From positions 372,001 to 436,000 of the forward strand of contig VWZL01001366.1 of NCBI GenBank assembly GCA_013396915.1: a stretch of DNA of 64,000 nucleotides, in the 5' to 3' direction. The stretch comes from Stercorarius parasiticus (Eukaryota > Chordata > Aves > Charadriiformes > Stercorariidae). Position numbers and translations under genes: made by a program. Below, in pieces: positions 51,626 to 63,300 of the stretch. Numbering within the stretch: the first letter of the stretch is position 1; each line of letters starts with the position of its first letter. Under the pieces are notes generated by a model. That model searched no databases, had not been told where the DNA came from, and worked only from the letters and a program-made list of their open reading frames with translations.

Positions 51626-52169
51626 GACTTCCCTCATCTCTGGTACGAGGAGGGATTCTGCTCCCCTGAGTCCCAAGGTCTGTAGTCTGCTGTTGCCTTC
51701 CCCATGCCCCTCAGGACCTTGATCTCCCACTATGTCATGGTCTGTAGAGCCATGGTTTCCATTCAGATCCCTGACCAGTTCTTCCAGAAATTTTATCACC
51801 CCATAGCACCCCATCACAAGCCTTTAGCACTTGTGCTGCACAGTTACTTGGGTACCTTAGAGCTGCAAATAGGAAGCACTTAGCAATGTTACAACCTTTC
51901 TCTGAAGCTGCTGAGGTAGTACTTCCCAAAGCTTCTGCAATATTTCCCCTTCAGTTTTCTCATGACGTTATTTTCATACTGCTGTTCTCATGGCCTTGTG
52001 CCCGTAAGCACCAATGGTGCTGCTATGGGAAGATTTCGTGGGAAGCAACAACTGTTTGTGGGGTGGGGGGATGAGACACAACAACAAGGACAAAACCTTC
52101 CTTTCGTTACTTTGTTTTGTACATCTCAGTTTATGTTGGCAAAAACCAGCCACATTGTGCAACAGAGTA
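51626..52169. other. Spacer, possible further CR1-related sequence
   Basis: The part from about 51640 to 51830 has phrases ('gatctcccactatgtcatgg', 'agatccctgaccagttcttc') that remind me of avian interspersed repeats, but I cannot assign a family. The rest shows nothing recognisable. Confidence 0.35.
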
Positions 52170-52365
52170 GGTAAGTTATTTAATTATTATTTAATCATTA
52201 TTTATTTTTTCATTATTTTATCACTATTTAATTCCTTATTTAATTCATTATAAATCCTCATGTGAATTATAATTTAATTCATTATAATTTAATTTATTAT
52301 AAATCATTAGGTTTTAAAATTAATTTTTATTATTAACATTATCATTACTTAATTATTCTTTTCCA
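52170..52365. repeat. AT-rich low-complexity tract
   Basis: About 195 bases dominated by ATTTAATTATT-like words with repeated 'aatttaattcattataa' units. Probably the product of slippage in an AT-rich seed. Confidence 0.88.
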
Positions 52366-52499
52366 ATAATGCACGCTATTGGAGCTTAACAACCAATGTA
52401 CTGTACTTGCACCTGCTCACCCTATTCCTGTCAGCACCAGTAATGTCATAAACAACCAAAAGGGAGATTAAATGGGTCCTTATAAAAAGGATACAGTGC

Positions 52500-53060
52500 T
52501 CAAAGGATACAGTACAGATGTGTCATCCCACCCGATCCCCTCTGGGGGGTCTCCAGCTCCCTGAGGACCGAGCCCTGCAGCAGGTCGCCATGGTGTCACA
52601 CTGTCTCAGGAGTCCTGCACAAATGGAGGCAGAGCTTTGAGGCCCCTTCACGTCCCCAACAGAACCGGCTGCACAGAGAAATGGTTAAGTGGGGTTTAAC
52701 AGATAAATAAATGCTGCCAGAATGGCCAGAGAGAGAGCGATGGGGTGAAATAAAGTAAAAATAAAGCACACGCAGAGAAGTTACTGCCCAGAGGAAGAAA
52801 ACGGCCCTGGCAGGTGGCCACTGGTGCTTGCCAGGCCCATGGCAGCTCCCCACCACCAGTGCTGAGCCCCAGACCCCCAGCGGCGCTTCTCCCTGGGCAG
52901 CAGCACAGCGCGGGGTGTCAGCGGGTGGCTCTGTCAGCCCTCGAGAGTGACCTCCTGCCAAACCAGACATGGCTCTGCTGTCCCCCGCTGCGTAGCCTCG
53001 GGTGCAACTCTGGTCGTAGGGCTGGTGTTTGGCTGTGAGAGGAAGGACAGGAACAGCAAC
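52500..53060 (-). mobile_element. GC-rich LTR-like block, family unknown
   Basis: A sharply GC-richer block between AT-rich flanks. On the minus strand it includes 'agtaacttctctgcgtgtgc' followed by 'tttatttttactttattt' and GC-rich sequence with many CpG sites, a layout typical of avian LTRs. I recall 'agttactgcccagagg' (plus strand, about 52780) from avian LTRs. A 124-codon minus-strand ORF within it has no known domain. A CpG-rich unique segment is the alternative. Confidence 0.4.
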
Positions 53061-53611
53061 TGTTTCTCTCCTGCAGAGTTTTCTTGCTCTTCATTTTCCA
53101 TCACGGTGAAAATAACTTTTGTTATTTCAAAACCGCATGCACAGATGTTCCCCCCAGCAAATGAAGAGACTATTAAATGCCTAGTTAATGGATGATTCTG
53201 TAACTAGTGAAGATACTCCTGTTCTAAAAAAAAACAAGCTCAGCTCACAGAAGCACATCCATGGTCGCATGGTGGTTCTAAATGGGCCAATCATGTCCAC
53301 CTCCCAGCAGGGCTAGCCGACAAGACTGCCATGCCACATATACAGCCGCATCCATTCTGGAGTCAATTTGGCTTGGTGCTTGTTCAAGGGTCTCCATTTG
53401 TGCTGTGCAGTATGGCCGCGTCATTGTCTGCCTCTATTCAACCATCTGTTCTGAAAGATGTACCCACCTCAAAAACCATCCACCTTTCCCCATTCCCAGT
53501 CTGGTCTCCTCCTGTGACTGCTGACTGAGGATTTTACTCTCTTACAAAATGGAGATCTGCTTAAGACACGTACACATAAAGCCTTCTTGATTTCTGCTTA
53601 GATAAGGTAAT
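53061..53611. other. Spacer with no recognised feature
   Basis: About 550 bases of mixed composition between two LTR-like blocks. Overlapping open frames of 65-80 codons are present, with no recognisable domain. Confidence 0.5.
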
Positions 53612-53957
53612 ACAAGTTTGAGGTAAAACAGAACCAATTTTCTGTTTGATAATCTTACTTTTCAGTTAAGCCTCTTCTAACTAACTGAACTCTCTGAAAT
53701 CATATTGTTCAGATGCTCTGTGCTCGCAGAGTGACAAGACCTTATTGTTTATGCCAAGGAATGGTATGCAGAGAGGCTCTTGTTTATACTTATTGCTATA
53801 ACAACCGAGGTCAGCTACCTTCATTATTTGCCCTGTTGGAGGGTTGCAAGCGGAAGAGGGTAGAGGAGTCGCACCTGCGGGGAGGAGCAGACAGGACAGG
53901 TGACCCAAAACTGACCAACAGGGTATTTGACCAACATCCCATCTGCATCATGCTCAG

Positions 53958-53964
53958 TATAAAA
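53958..53964 (+). promoter_or_regulatory. LTR TATA box
   Basis: TATAAAA within the solo LTR, about 255 bases before its ATTAAA signal. Known retroviral LTR layout makes this the likely U3 promoter; present activity is unknown. Confidence 0.65.
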
Positions 53965-54217
53965 GCTGAGGGATCAAAGGGTCAGCCCTCTTCCTTCAAT
54001 GGCCAGTGTCCGAGGAGGACTCTGTTCTTCTGTCTTTGCTACTGATCCATGTATACCTGAATCCAGACCTGAAATCCAGTTCCTGTCCGTTGTTGAGTCC
54101 AATCTGGGTCTTTCCCAGTGCCTGCCAGTGACACAATCATCATGCTGGGAGCTCAATACAGGTTGTATATATTGTATATATTTCATTATTTTCTTTTTAT
54201 TATTTTATTAATATTTC

Positions 54218-54223
54218 ATTAAA
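54218..54223 (+). terminator. LTR poly(A) signal ATTAAA
   Basis: A variant polyadenylation hexamer in the LTR, downstream of the TATA box and upstream of a T/CT-rich stretch, as expected at the R region. Confidence 0.55.
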
Positions 54224-54345
54224 GGAGTTTAGCTTCTTTTAAATTTGTAAGTCTCTTTCTCTGTCTTCCTCCTCCCCCTTCAAGGATAGGTAGGGGAGAG
54301 CATCTGTCATTCATCTCAGTGGCCAGTCCGGCCCAAACCACAGCA

Positions 54346-56739
54346 ATATCACATAGTGTTTCATCTTCCTTTATGTTCTTGGTGAGGGACAAGGTTCTTA
54401 TATACTATAAACTGGTGCTACTCAAAGGAAATAACTCAAGTGGTGACAGTTTATACCAGCTGGCTATCCAAAACAGTTTTCTTACTGCCGTTCAGTAACT
54501 AGACCCTGTTAACTGCAACTGCCTATAATCTCTTGTTCACTGTTAAATTCACTCTTTGATCTTCTGTATTTCACATGTCTCTTGGATAATCATTTCTTCA
54601 GTTTATTCACTCAGTTTTAATTCCCATATAGATGAAACTGTATTAGTCTGTGGTCTCCCTGATTTCTGTATCACTCCTCTGCTCTTTGAACTACCATGTT
54701 ATAGACACATTACAGTATAGACTGGCAAACAGGATCCTTGTTGCCAAATAGAGATAAATCATTCCAGTAATTAATGCCTTTTTTTTTTTTCAAGGTACTT
54801 AACTATTTAGGGTGTCTCAGTTTTCCAATACCCTACTTGAAGCTCCTTTAGGTATTCCTATTTGTACCTCCCCTTGGCAAATCAGGCTACTTTGTTTTTC
54901 CTTAACTGTCCACAAGAAACAGAAATGTCATTTTTGCAGCATCCTCACCCTGCAATAACCAAAGTTCACAGCTCATCAGTTGACAACCATCAGAACTTGA
55001 AAAGTGCACCCAGCAAAGGTATACTTTAGATCTTTTGATCTGCTTCTCAGCTGGCTGAAGCAGCCCAGTGAGCTGCTCCGCCCTGCTCAGTGTGGCTTCC
55101 CTGTCCTACAGATTTGTGCTTCTCAGTTCTCAGCCCCAGCCACCTGTTTCTCACTCTGGTTCTGCTGCCATCTCAGGCTCCTCACTCCCAGCTCTGCCTC
55201 CTGCAGTCCCAGGCACAGCTCAGAGGAGTAAAAGTAGTGTCTTGCCCTTCAATCACCTGGTTTCCTCAGGATCCTTTTGTCCCAGATCTTTGGCTCTGTA
55301 CCACTGGCCTTCTCTGATGTATGATCTTCACTCACTTTCATTTCAGCATCTGACTCCTCCCTCCCCAGCCAGTTCTAACTGTTGGACTCAGCAGTTAGTG
55401 TGTCTCCCAGCCACAACCCACCTTGCAAGACTGGCCCCAAGCCACTTTCTATTTTGAACATCTAAGTCCGTAGCTCCTCTTTATTTAGAATTGCTGTGTA
55501 CTAACTTAGTAAATCAGAGTTGTCATTATTTTATCAACCCTATCTAGGACCTAACTTGCAAAAGCAAGCTCTGGTATGTTGGGTTATTATATTTTTCTGA
55601 ATCAATTTATTGAATTTTTTTAAGAGGGCTGCGGCAAGATGAAGCAGGAAAGCAACACAACTTTCTATTTAGGATATTGCTGCACATGCCTAAAAGACAA
55701 GACATATATGTCTCATTATCCAAGAGCTTTCTCTCTTTGCAGTTGCTCTAAATAACAGTCTTTCTTTCACAAAGGGCATTTGAGCTGCTTAATACCTTTG
55801 TACCTAGAGAAGCAAAACTCAAGACCTTAACAAAAGATAAAGGTGTGGTAGATAATGAGAAAGCAATCTAGGGTAAAGTCTGAAAGTGGGAGACTATTGC
55901 AAGATGCTGAATGTATTTATATATCTGACACCTATTGAAGATGCCCTTGGAAATGACAAAGAATCACTAGTGAAGTTCAGCCTATATGAATCACTACTAT
56001 GGGTGCCTCATGTTGCCCACTGCACTACCAAGAACTTAGTCATGTCTCTAAAATCTCATCTGACATAGACATTTTATGCCATATTGTTGTTATAGGGCCT
56101 CCTGTATATCATTACACACATAAATACACAGACATACGTTCAGGTGGGTCAGATGAGGCCATGAGGTGAATGAAATAGCTAGAAATCTATGTCACCACAT
56201 CTTACCCCCATTCCTCATGTTACATGCTTGTGTCCTTGTCCCTTTATCAGACAGTAGAATGGTGTTGCAGCCTCTGCATTAAATCACAGACAGGACATGC
56301 CACAACTGTTAAGGAATATCAGTAAAGATGTGGCCACAGCACATGGTTGCAGCCATGGACAAAAATACGTAGTCTTCAGCTACAGCATGCTGTCATAGCT
56401 TTTCTCTGGTTTTGGGACCCATGGATCAGGGTGTAAGAAGAAAAGCTTCCTGGGGTGCTGGGAATGGGCTAGTTGTTCTGTACTCAACAATACTGTACTG
56501 TTGTACTGTCTTGTTGCAGGGAGAGCGGGAGGGGAAATAATAGAAACCTGATGTCCCTGGAAATTTTGTAAATCTGCATCCAGTGGGATTGACCTTCAGT
56601 GTGGAGTGTAAGGGAGGCAACATCATGAGGCTTCTTATTAGACTTGTTCCAAATAGGAAAATGTCCATGTCCTCCAGGGGAGCAATCCACTGTGAAATAA
56701 TACATTTCTTATGGCCTCTCAGCTACTGTGCAGCAGATC
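54346..56739. other. Spacer between two LTRs
   Basis: About 2.4 kb. 55050-55450 is C/T-rich on the plus strand and keeps a 129-codon frame open because of that composition. No repeat family or gene recognised. Confidence 0.5.
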
Positions 56740-57798
56740 TGTGGTGGTGCAACCCCCAGCCCCCGGCCCCGTCCTGGCTTAGGCCACTCGGTGCTTGGTG
56801 CGATTTCCACCAACCTGGGCCATGTAATAATCCAACAGAAAACAGGAAAGAATGTGAAGGGCAACAGACGTTGGCAACCCCTTGGTGCACCTGGTTCCCA
56901 CATCCCTTATTGCTTGGAAACAGTATCAATAATCAATCAGTCACCCCCTGACACTACCTGGATCGTGGCCCAACGAGGGCGGGTGATACCAGAACTTCAA
57001 GATCTAGCAAGTTCTGGGCTTGCACAACTGGTGGAAAGTACCAGAATACCCCATTGTCTGAGTTGGGCCAGGTTGGAAAAATTCCTGAAAAAGGTAAATT
57101 ATCTCAAAACCCTATAAATAAAGACTCTAGCGAGACACTTCGAGCTCTCCTGGATCACACTGAGCTGTGACCAGCATCTCCCCTGAGTTGGGACACCACT
57201 CAGGTAAACACTCTGAGGGTTAAAGGGCCAGGTGAGTCAACCTTATCGAGTCTCAATTATCACCTGTTGAAGAATACCAATGTATTATGAGTATCTACTC
57301 TAAACTTGAGAAGAGGGAAATTTTAACTATGGGACAGCCTCTCTTTCATCCACCTGTCTTATCTATGTGTTTCTGATATACACATTAGCTTTTACGAGTG
57401 TGGGTGTTCATATATTGTATTGGATCCAAATATTTTCTGTCTGTTTGTCTGTGTGTGTGTGAGAAGTCGAAAGGGGCACCCATCGGCTCACTGGATTTGC
57501 CCACTGCGAAGGGACCTTGGTCCCAGCAGTTAAAGACTCATGCGAGGTGTGTGTGTGCAACTCCTTGAATGGTGTGTGTTTATATGAATACCATATAGTA
57601 AGTTAGTGTGAATCTTGTCATTTTCAAATCTGTAATTAAGTTGCCATTGAATTATTTTGTTAAATCAACTTGTAAATCCTTAAATTGCTTAATGATTGAG
57701 TGCTGATAAAAATTTAACCTCTTGATTTTCCTCAAACTATTAATGAATTTTGAATTGCTGCTAAATCATAACCGTGCCAAACATTTTCATCCGTGACA
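56740..57798 (+). mobile_element. Second endogenous retroviral LTR, about 1.06 kb
   Basis: Proposed limits run from 'tgtggtggtgcaaccccc' to 'ttttcatccgtgaca', giving TG...CA ends. The flanks 'agatc' and 'agacc' could be a decayed 5-base target duplication. TATAAATA at 57113-57120 overlaps AATAAA at 57117-57122, followed by 'gactctagcgagacacttcg'. The last 200 bases are AT-rich and end with 'ccgtgccaaacattttcatc', which I recall from avian LTR ends. No internal viral genes are attached. Limits and class are inferred. Confidence 0.65.
57113..57120 (+). promoter_or_regulatory. Candidate LTR TATA box
   Basis: TATAAATA in the middle of the second LTR, overlapping an AATAAA hexamer. Compact overlap of promoter and poly(A) elements is seen in some retroviral LTRs; function here is not shown. 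Confidence 0.5.
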
Positions 57799-58724
57799 AG
57801 ACCTCTGTCATCCCACCTTGAAGCCATGGCTAAGCTTTAATGTGTGTGGTCAGAAGCTGTTTTGTCACTCCTTTGGGGGATAACTGACTTGATTCTTCAC
57901 TGCATCCTTTCCTCTGTGCGTGATGGGTGTACAATATTACTGGATGGGGAGGGGGCATTGAATAGCTATTTGAGTACATTTACATGCCCTGTGCCTGAGA
58001 GTGTCTTAAGCGTGGAGAACAAGGGCCAATGAGCCAGGTCTTGTCTGCATGTTACACGCTCGGCACCTCTACAGGGGTTCAATAATCCAGCTATCATGAA
58101 AACAGAATGAGTTGGGGATAGAAGAATGAGGGTGTTGCAGAACTCAAAAGTAATTGGTGGTTGAAGGGAAACTATTAGCAGTTTTACTGGGAGAAATGTT
58201 ATTTGATCGATGCCACCGTCTTGGAGGGAGAGATGTGATAAGGGGATCAGAAACATATCTTGGAAAAATATGCCTGCTTTCCTCCTGTTTCTGATAAGCA
58301 GTGCCTGTTCTGTTTTTTATATTAATATCACACCTACTATACTGAAGGGTCATAAATTTCTTCACATACGTTGTTCCAGCATTGAAATATATCCCCCTTG
58401 AAAACGCTTTGTCCAGGCTTCAGAATTTGACCAGGGAAAACATTTGGAGGTACAACCTAACATGCAGAACACAAATCAGAGCTAGTTTATTCAAGGACAG
58501 ATGGAAGTAATTCCTAAAAAAATAAGAGTTCAGGAAGTGTTCAGTTTGAAGACTATAGTTGCCCTGAAAAAGCAGAGAGCATACTGGGTTAAACAGCAAT
58601 AAAATTATTATTCTTTGACGTTCTTTTAGCAGACAGAAGGTGGCAATTTCTTAGATATTTTTTGTGTTAGTTTGCTCAGATTTTCCAAAAGCTTTCCTGA
58701 TATGCTTTTGGTAAAATTTTCATT
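57799..58724. other. Unique AT-rich stretch
   Basis: No gene or repeat recognised. Confidence 0.6.
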
Positions 58725-59120
58725 TAAGAACATAAGGAGTTACCATATTGGATCAGACTTGTGATCCATCTGGTCTGGTAGCCTGTCTACAATAGTAACT
58801 AGTACCAGACATGTCAGAAGAAGGTGCAAAAACTACACAGTTGACAGAGGTCATTTCAAGTCTTCCCTAATAGTTAGGGCACAGTAAATGGATTTTTAAA
58901 CCTTTACAATACTTTGTCTGCATTAACTGTTATAATTCCGGATATCTTTATCTCTGCAAATGGTCAGTCCTTTCAAGTACTGCTAAATCTTTTGCCAGAA
59001 TGGCTTCCAGTGTTGGTATGTTTCACAGCCCAACAGTACTAGAAAAATTATTTTCTTTCTTAATTTTACATTTGTGGCCTTCTGTTTTCATTAACTGATG
59101 CCTTTGTCAGTCATTGTCTC
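58725..59120 (-). mobile_element. Ancient amniote CR1-type LINE relic
   Basis: 'taagaacataaggagttacc' and 'atattggatcagacttgtga' then 'tccatctggtctggtagcct' match a CR1-like repeat well known from turtle and crocodilian genomes ('agaacataagaatggccata', 'ctgggtcagaccaatggtcc'). The later block around 59025-59100, 'cacagcccaacagtactaga' to 'ttaactgatg', follows that element's 'ttccacaagttgactg' and 'tgctgcctattaatttcatt' segments loosely. Divergence is high, consistent with insertion before birds arose. Confidence 0.72.
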
Positions 59121-60063
59121 ACTGCACCATTTGATGTCTTATAACAATGGACTCCTTATCTTCCTTTTGGACTGTACAATGAGTAAAGGATACTGGAGAG
59201 CAGAAAGACTGAGGAGGGTTATCTGTTGAATCCCTTCTTTTAACAGTACAATTCTAAATTGTCATTATTTTTAGTTATTGGTTTTTAATGTATGCTGGCC
59301 AATTCCAATACAACATAGAGATAGATATAGAAGATCGACTTCAATTAGTGTATATCAATAACAGCTGACATGTCTACATTCAGGTTTCAGCATTAAACTG
59401 TTAAAAATTCCATAGCTACCGAGATGTAGAGTTTAGCAGGATCCAGGAAGGTTATTAACACTGATAGAGATAAAATCCATCACAAGGATTTATAGTATGA
59501 CTAGACGTTTAGGTTATAAAAGGTGTCAAACCTAACGATTTCAAGACTTTTTGAAAAAAGACTTGTTTGCTTCTGAAACAAAATTAAAAGTTGAATAAAA
59601 ATTTAGTTTGCTTTTATTCTGTTGCAAAAATGTTTCAATTTAATAACACTGAAATTTTTTAATAACACTGAAATATTTCCTCCTATTTTGCAAGTTGAAA
59701 TACTTTTTTAAAATGTAATAGTGTGTAGTTGATCATTTACTGACATAAAATTCTAAATGAAGCTCAGTTTTATTATTGTTTTAATAACTGATACAACTTG
59801 TTTTGCCATTGCTCGCTGATTGGTCTAATCAGTTATCTGCAATTTAGTTAGCACTTTAATGTACAGCTCCTTAAAACAAAAGCATGGAGAAACAATACTG
59901 AAATAATGCAAAATGTAATGTGCTGGAGGACTGTCACCAATACTAGATGTCTGTGTCTGTAGGTAGTAGAAAGTAAGACAAGAAGAGTGGGAGCCTGTGT
60001 GCATATGAGAGAGGAGGATGCTAAAACATTGCGCACACACCATACACTTTTACGTGTCACAAG
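59121..60063. other. Unique AT-rich stretch
   Basis: No gene recognised. A short direct duplication of 'taataacactgaaat' lies at about 59640-59675. Confidence 0.55.
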
Positions 60064-60382
60064 GGGGCCTACAGGAAAGCTGGGGAGGGGCTGTTTGCAA
60101 GGGCATGTAGCGACAGGATGAGGGGCAATGGCTTTAAACTAGAGCAGCGTAGGTTTAGATTAGACATTAGGAAGAAGTTCTTTACACTGAGGGTGGTGAA
60201 ACACTGGAACAGATTGCCCAGAGAGGTGGTGGAGGCCCCATCCCTGGAGACATTCAAGGCCAGGCTTGATGAGGCTCTGAGCAATCTGATCTAGTTGAAG
60301 ATGTCCCTGCTTACTGCAGGGGGGTTGGACTACATGACCTTTAAAGGTCCCTTCCAACCCAACACATTCTATGATTCTATGA
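60064..60382 (+). mobile_element. Well-preserved CR1 LINE 3' end
   Basis: Begins 'ggggcctacaggaaagctgg' and follows the CR1 consensus closely through 'aggcttgatgaggctctgag' and 'tgacctttaaaggtcccttc'. It ends in two perfect ATTCTATG-type octamers at 60367-60382. The low divergence makes it the youngest-looking CR1 insertion that lies wholly inside the window. 5'-truncated, non-coding. Confidence 0.97.
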
Positions 60383-63300
60383 CAGGAGACTTCATTTGAA
60401 AAATCATCAACACAATTGCATAGACAGGTTAGGAAATATCAGAATCAAAGCTACTACCGCAACCTTAATTTGGCACTTCAGTACTAGGAAAGTTGCATGA
60501 TATTAATTTATGCAGTCACTGGGGGTTTGTTTGCTTGTTTTAGTACTTGGCCTTGTTCAGTTCACAGACTACCTGGGACTGGCCAAATTCACTGCTATTT
60601 GAGATTTTCCTTCTTCTTGTTAAGTGTACCATATGAGACCTTCACTACGGACTCTTTTCAAACTCTCTCCTAAAAAAACAATATTAATTTATGTCTGGCT
60701 TTTTCAATGCACTAGTCTTTCCATCTGTCAGTGTTCACAGTAATTTTGAATCTATTTTTACAATACCTCTCCGAGCCAACAGGCTGAGGAAACTTATGTC
60801 ATTTTGCAGGTGGTGAACTGAGTCATTGAGAGATGAAAGTTTCTGTCAATTTTGGATGCCCCTAGGACTTTATTTTATGGAGTATTTAACATTATGTGGC
60901 ACGTGTTCCTGGAGTTAATCACTGATTTTATTTGTACCGCTATGTGCTCTTTTTTCTGCAGGTTAGATTTCAAGGTGTCAGACAGACAAGAAACAGGAAA
61001 AACACAACTAGTGTGAAAATCTGAAAATACTAGGCAAAAATGAATTTTCTTGCTTAAGATAGTTTCCAACTCTTGCTCTGAACTTCCCCGTATGACAATA
61101 TTTCCACTCAAATGCCTGAGAACAAACTCATGTAACAGGACGTGCTGGACAAATTGAATAATACGGAGAGTTTCCTGCCCTCACCATAACATACATTCAT
61201 TAGTATCAGCATTCATGACAGGTTGCTGCAGTCAGGGAATGTTGCTGCAGTGTCAGGGATTTTGTTAGGTGGAAGGTACTGAATACAAAAGGTTAATTTT
61301 ACTAATTAGCAGATGATAGATTAGGCCCGTGAATAGCTGCAGAGAACATCAATATGAACATTGAAGAATGTCCCCAGGGCCATTTAATCTAATTCAGGAG
61401 TCAGAGTAATAGCTGAAGTAAAGGAAAGCCTGGCACCAAAATGAAGCAAAAGTCAATGAACTAGAGACAGCGGAACTAAGGTCTGATGGGTTGTTTTGGT
61501 CCAGAGATTTACAGTGATTGAACCATAGGCGGCAACAGATAATGGACTAGAGGATTTTAAAATATTAAACCAAAATATACCACAAATCTATGAGGAAATG
61601 CCACTAGATTTTGATTAAAAGCTCTTGCATAATTAGGTTATGTAGTATGTTGTATAGATTGTCTCTGGAGCACCATCCTGTCTGCCTTCAATCTGTGTTT
61701 TGTTCTATACTGATGGAGTCTAGTTGGATTTTGTTTTCATCAATCCAATTGGTATTGTGCCTTAATTTTGGCTTTCCTGCCATTGATCTTATTGCCTTTG
61801 CATCACACAGAACACCTTTTTTCAGGTTTAAGTCCAATGGCATAACAGTGAATGTGCCACTGCAGGAACTTTTCTGACTGGTAGAACCTCAGATTTGTCA
61901 CTGCAGACAAAGGATCAAGAATACCCTCAAATGAGTTACTATTTGGGGGGGTTGTCTCTCTTGAAATTCATTAATATTAATTTAAATATTTTCAAATACC
62001 AATCCAAATAATTTGTTGTAAGGAGAGGGAAATTAAACTCTTTATTTTACCGAATTATTTCATTCAGTTTTATGTAAATGACATTTTTGTTCAGGAAAAT
62101 GTTACTTTTCTGTCTATTTCAAGAAATTAATATTTTTCAATATTGACTATTTTTTATAGGTTACAGACATAAGGCTATGATTGGCTAATAAGCATTTTTT
62201 CTGTCCCCTTATGCCTCTCTTCTAGTTTAATGTCCTTTCTTTCCCAATATTAATACTCCTCTTTTTATTTTTTCTCTGTACTTGGGGTTTTTTGGCACAG
62301 AAATCATGTATGAATTATGATAAATTTGGGGCCAATATTTTGTGTTCTTTAAGCATGTTGGATTAGAATTTACTCCCATAGAAACTAATGACCAAAATCT
62401 CTAACACTGGTGAGGGCAATGTGTGAGATGGGGAAAAAAATCGCTACCACCACCACCACCAAAAAAAGAGTTCTAAAGAAATGGTCTATATTTATATGCA
62501 CTTTAGAACTAAAACAGTTTTCCAAGTGCTTGTAAAGTCTTGTCTATCCACCAGTCAGTAGTTCCTCATCTTTCCATATCTTCCATAATTCCTGTCTTCC
62601 TCTGTCCCATAACGAATCCATCTGGAGAAGAGATATTTTATCAAACCTATGCCTACGGAAAGACATAAATTTTCTGATACAGACTTAGATGTTACTACAA
62701 TAAAGACAGATGATCAACAATGGACTTCTGTATTGCCATTTTCAGCTGCAAGTACCTACCAGAGCAGTAATAAAAATTGTTCACAACTCGAAGGAATAGA
62801 ACTTCTGAGGAAGAAATGTTCCAATTGTTTTGCACTTCTGATGGAAAAAAAAATTCCCATTTTTGGGGGCTATTTTTTAAACTATTGAATTAAATCTAAT
62901 GTCAACTTCTTAGATAACCCAAGTATAGGTATACATATATATATACACATACACATACTCATGCATATACATATGTAATTTATATAGAGAGAAATTCAGA
63001 GGGAAGAATAACTACAGAGTTAAAGGTCTAAGAGCACAACTGACAATGCTTAGCAATAGAACTCTGTCTAGCAATTATATGTTATACTTACGTGGGGAAC
63101 TGCTACCTGCAGTATCTGAGGACAAGTTTGCATGCAAGACCAATGTATAACTGAGCATTGAACTGTACACAGGTAAATTGCCATTTTTCCAGGAAAAGGG
63201 AGATGGCTGATTTTTAATGGAATGATAAGTACAACGCCATTACAATAAATAAGGTCTGTTAACAATGTTAAATTTCATCCTTCCTCTTTTTTGTTTGTAT

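Larger units (their letters stand above)
53612..54345 (+). mobile_element. Solo LTR of an avian endogenous retrovirus
   Basis: About 734 bases. The 5' side 'gtttgaggtaaaacagaacc' and the 3' side 'cagtccggcccaaaccacag' ending CA match the ends of the deleted copy at 50001-50115. The extreme 5' end (tgtcctg in the other copy) is altered here. A TATA box (TATAAAA) lies at 53958-53964 and an ATTAAA poly(A) signal at 54218-54223, the order expected of U3-R-U5. No gag, pol or env sequence adjoins it, so it is best read as a solo LTR. It resembles class III (ERVL-like) avian LTRs from memory. Confidence 0.82.

Noticed and set aside
55004..55457. 129-codon plus-strand ORF rich in Ser, Pro and Leu
   Set aside because: The C/T-rich composition alone removes stop codons; no domain is visible and neighbouring frames are open too.
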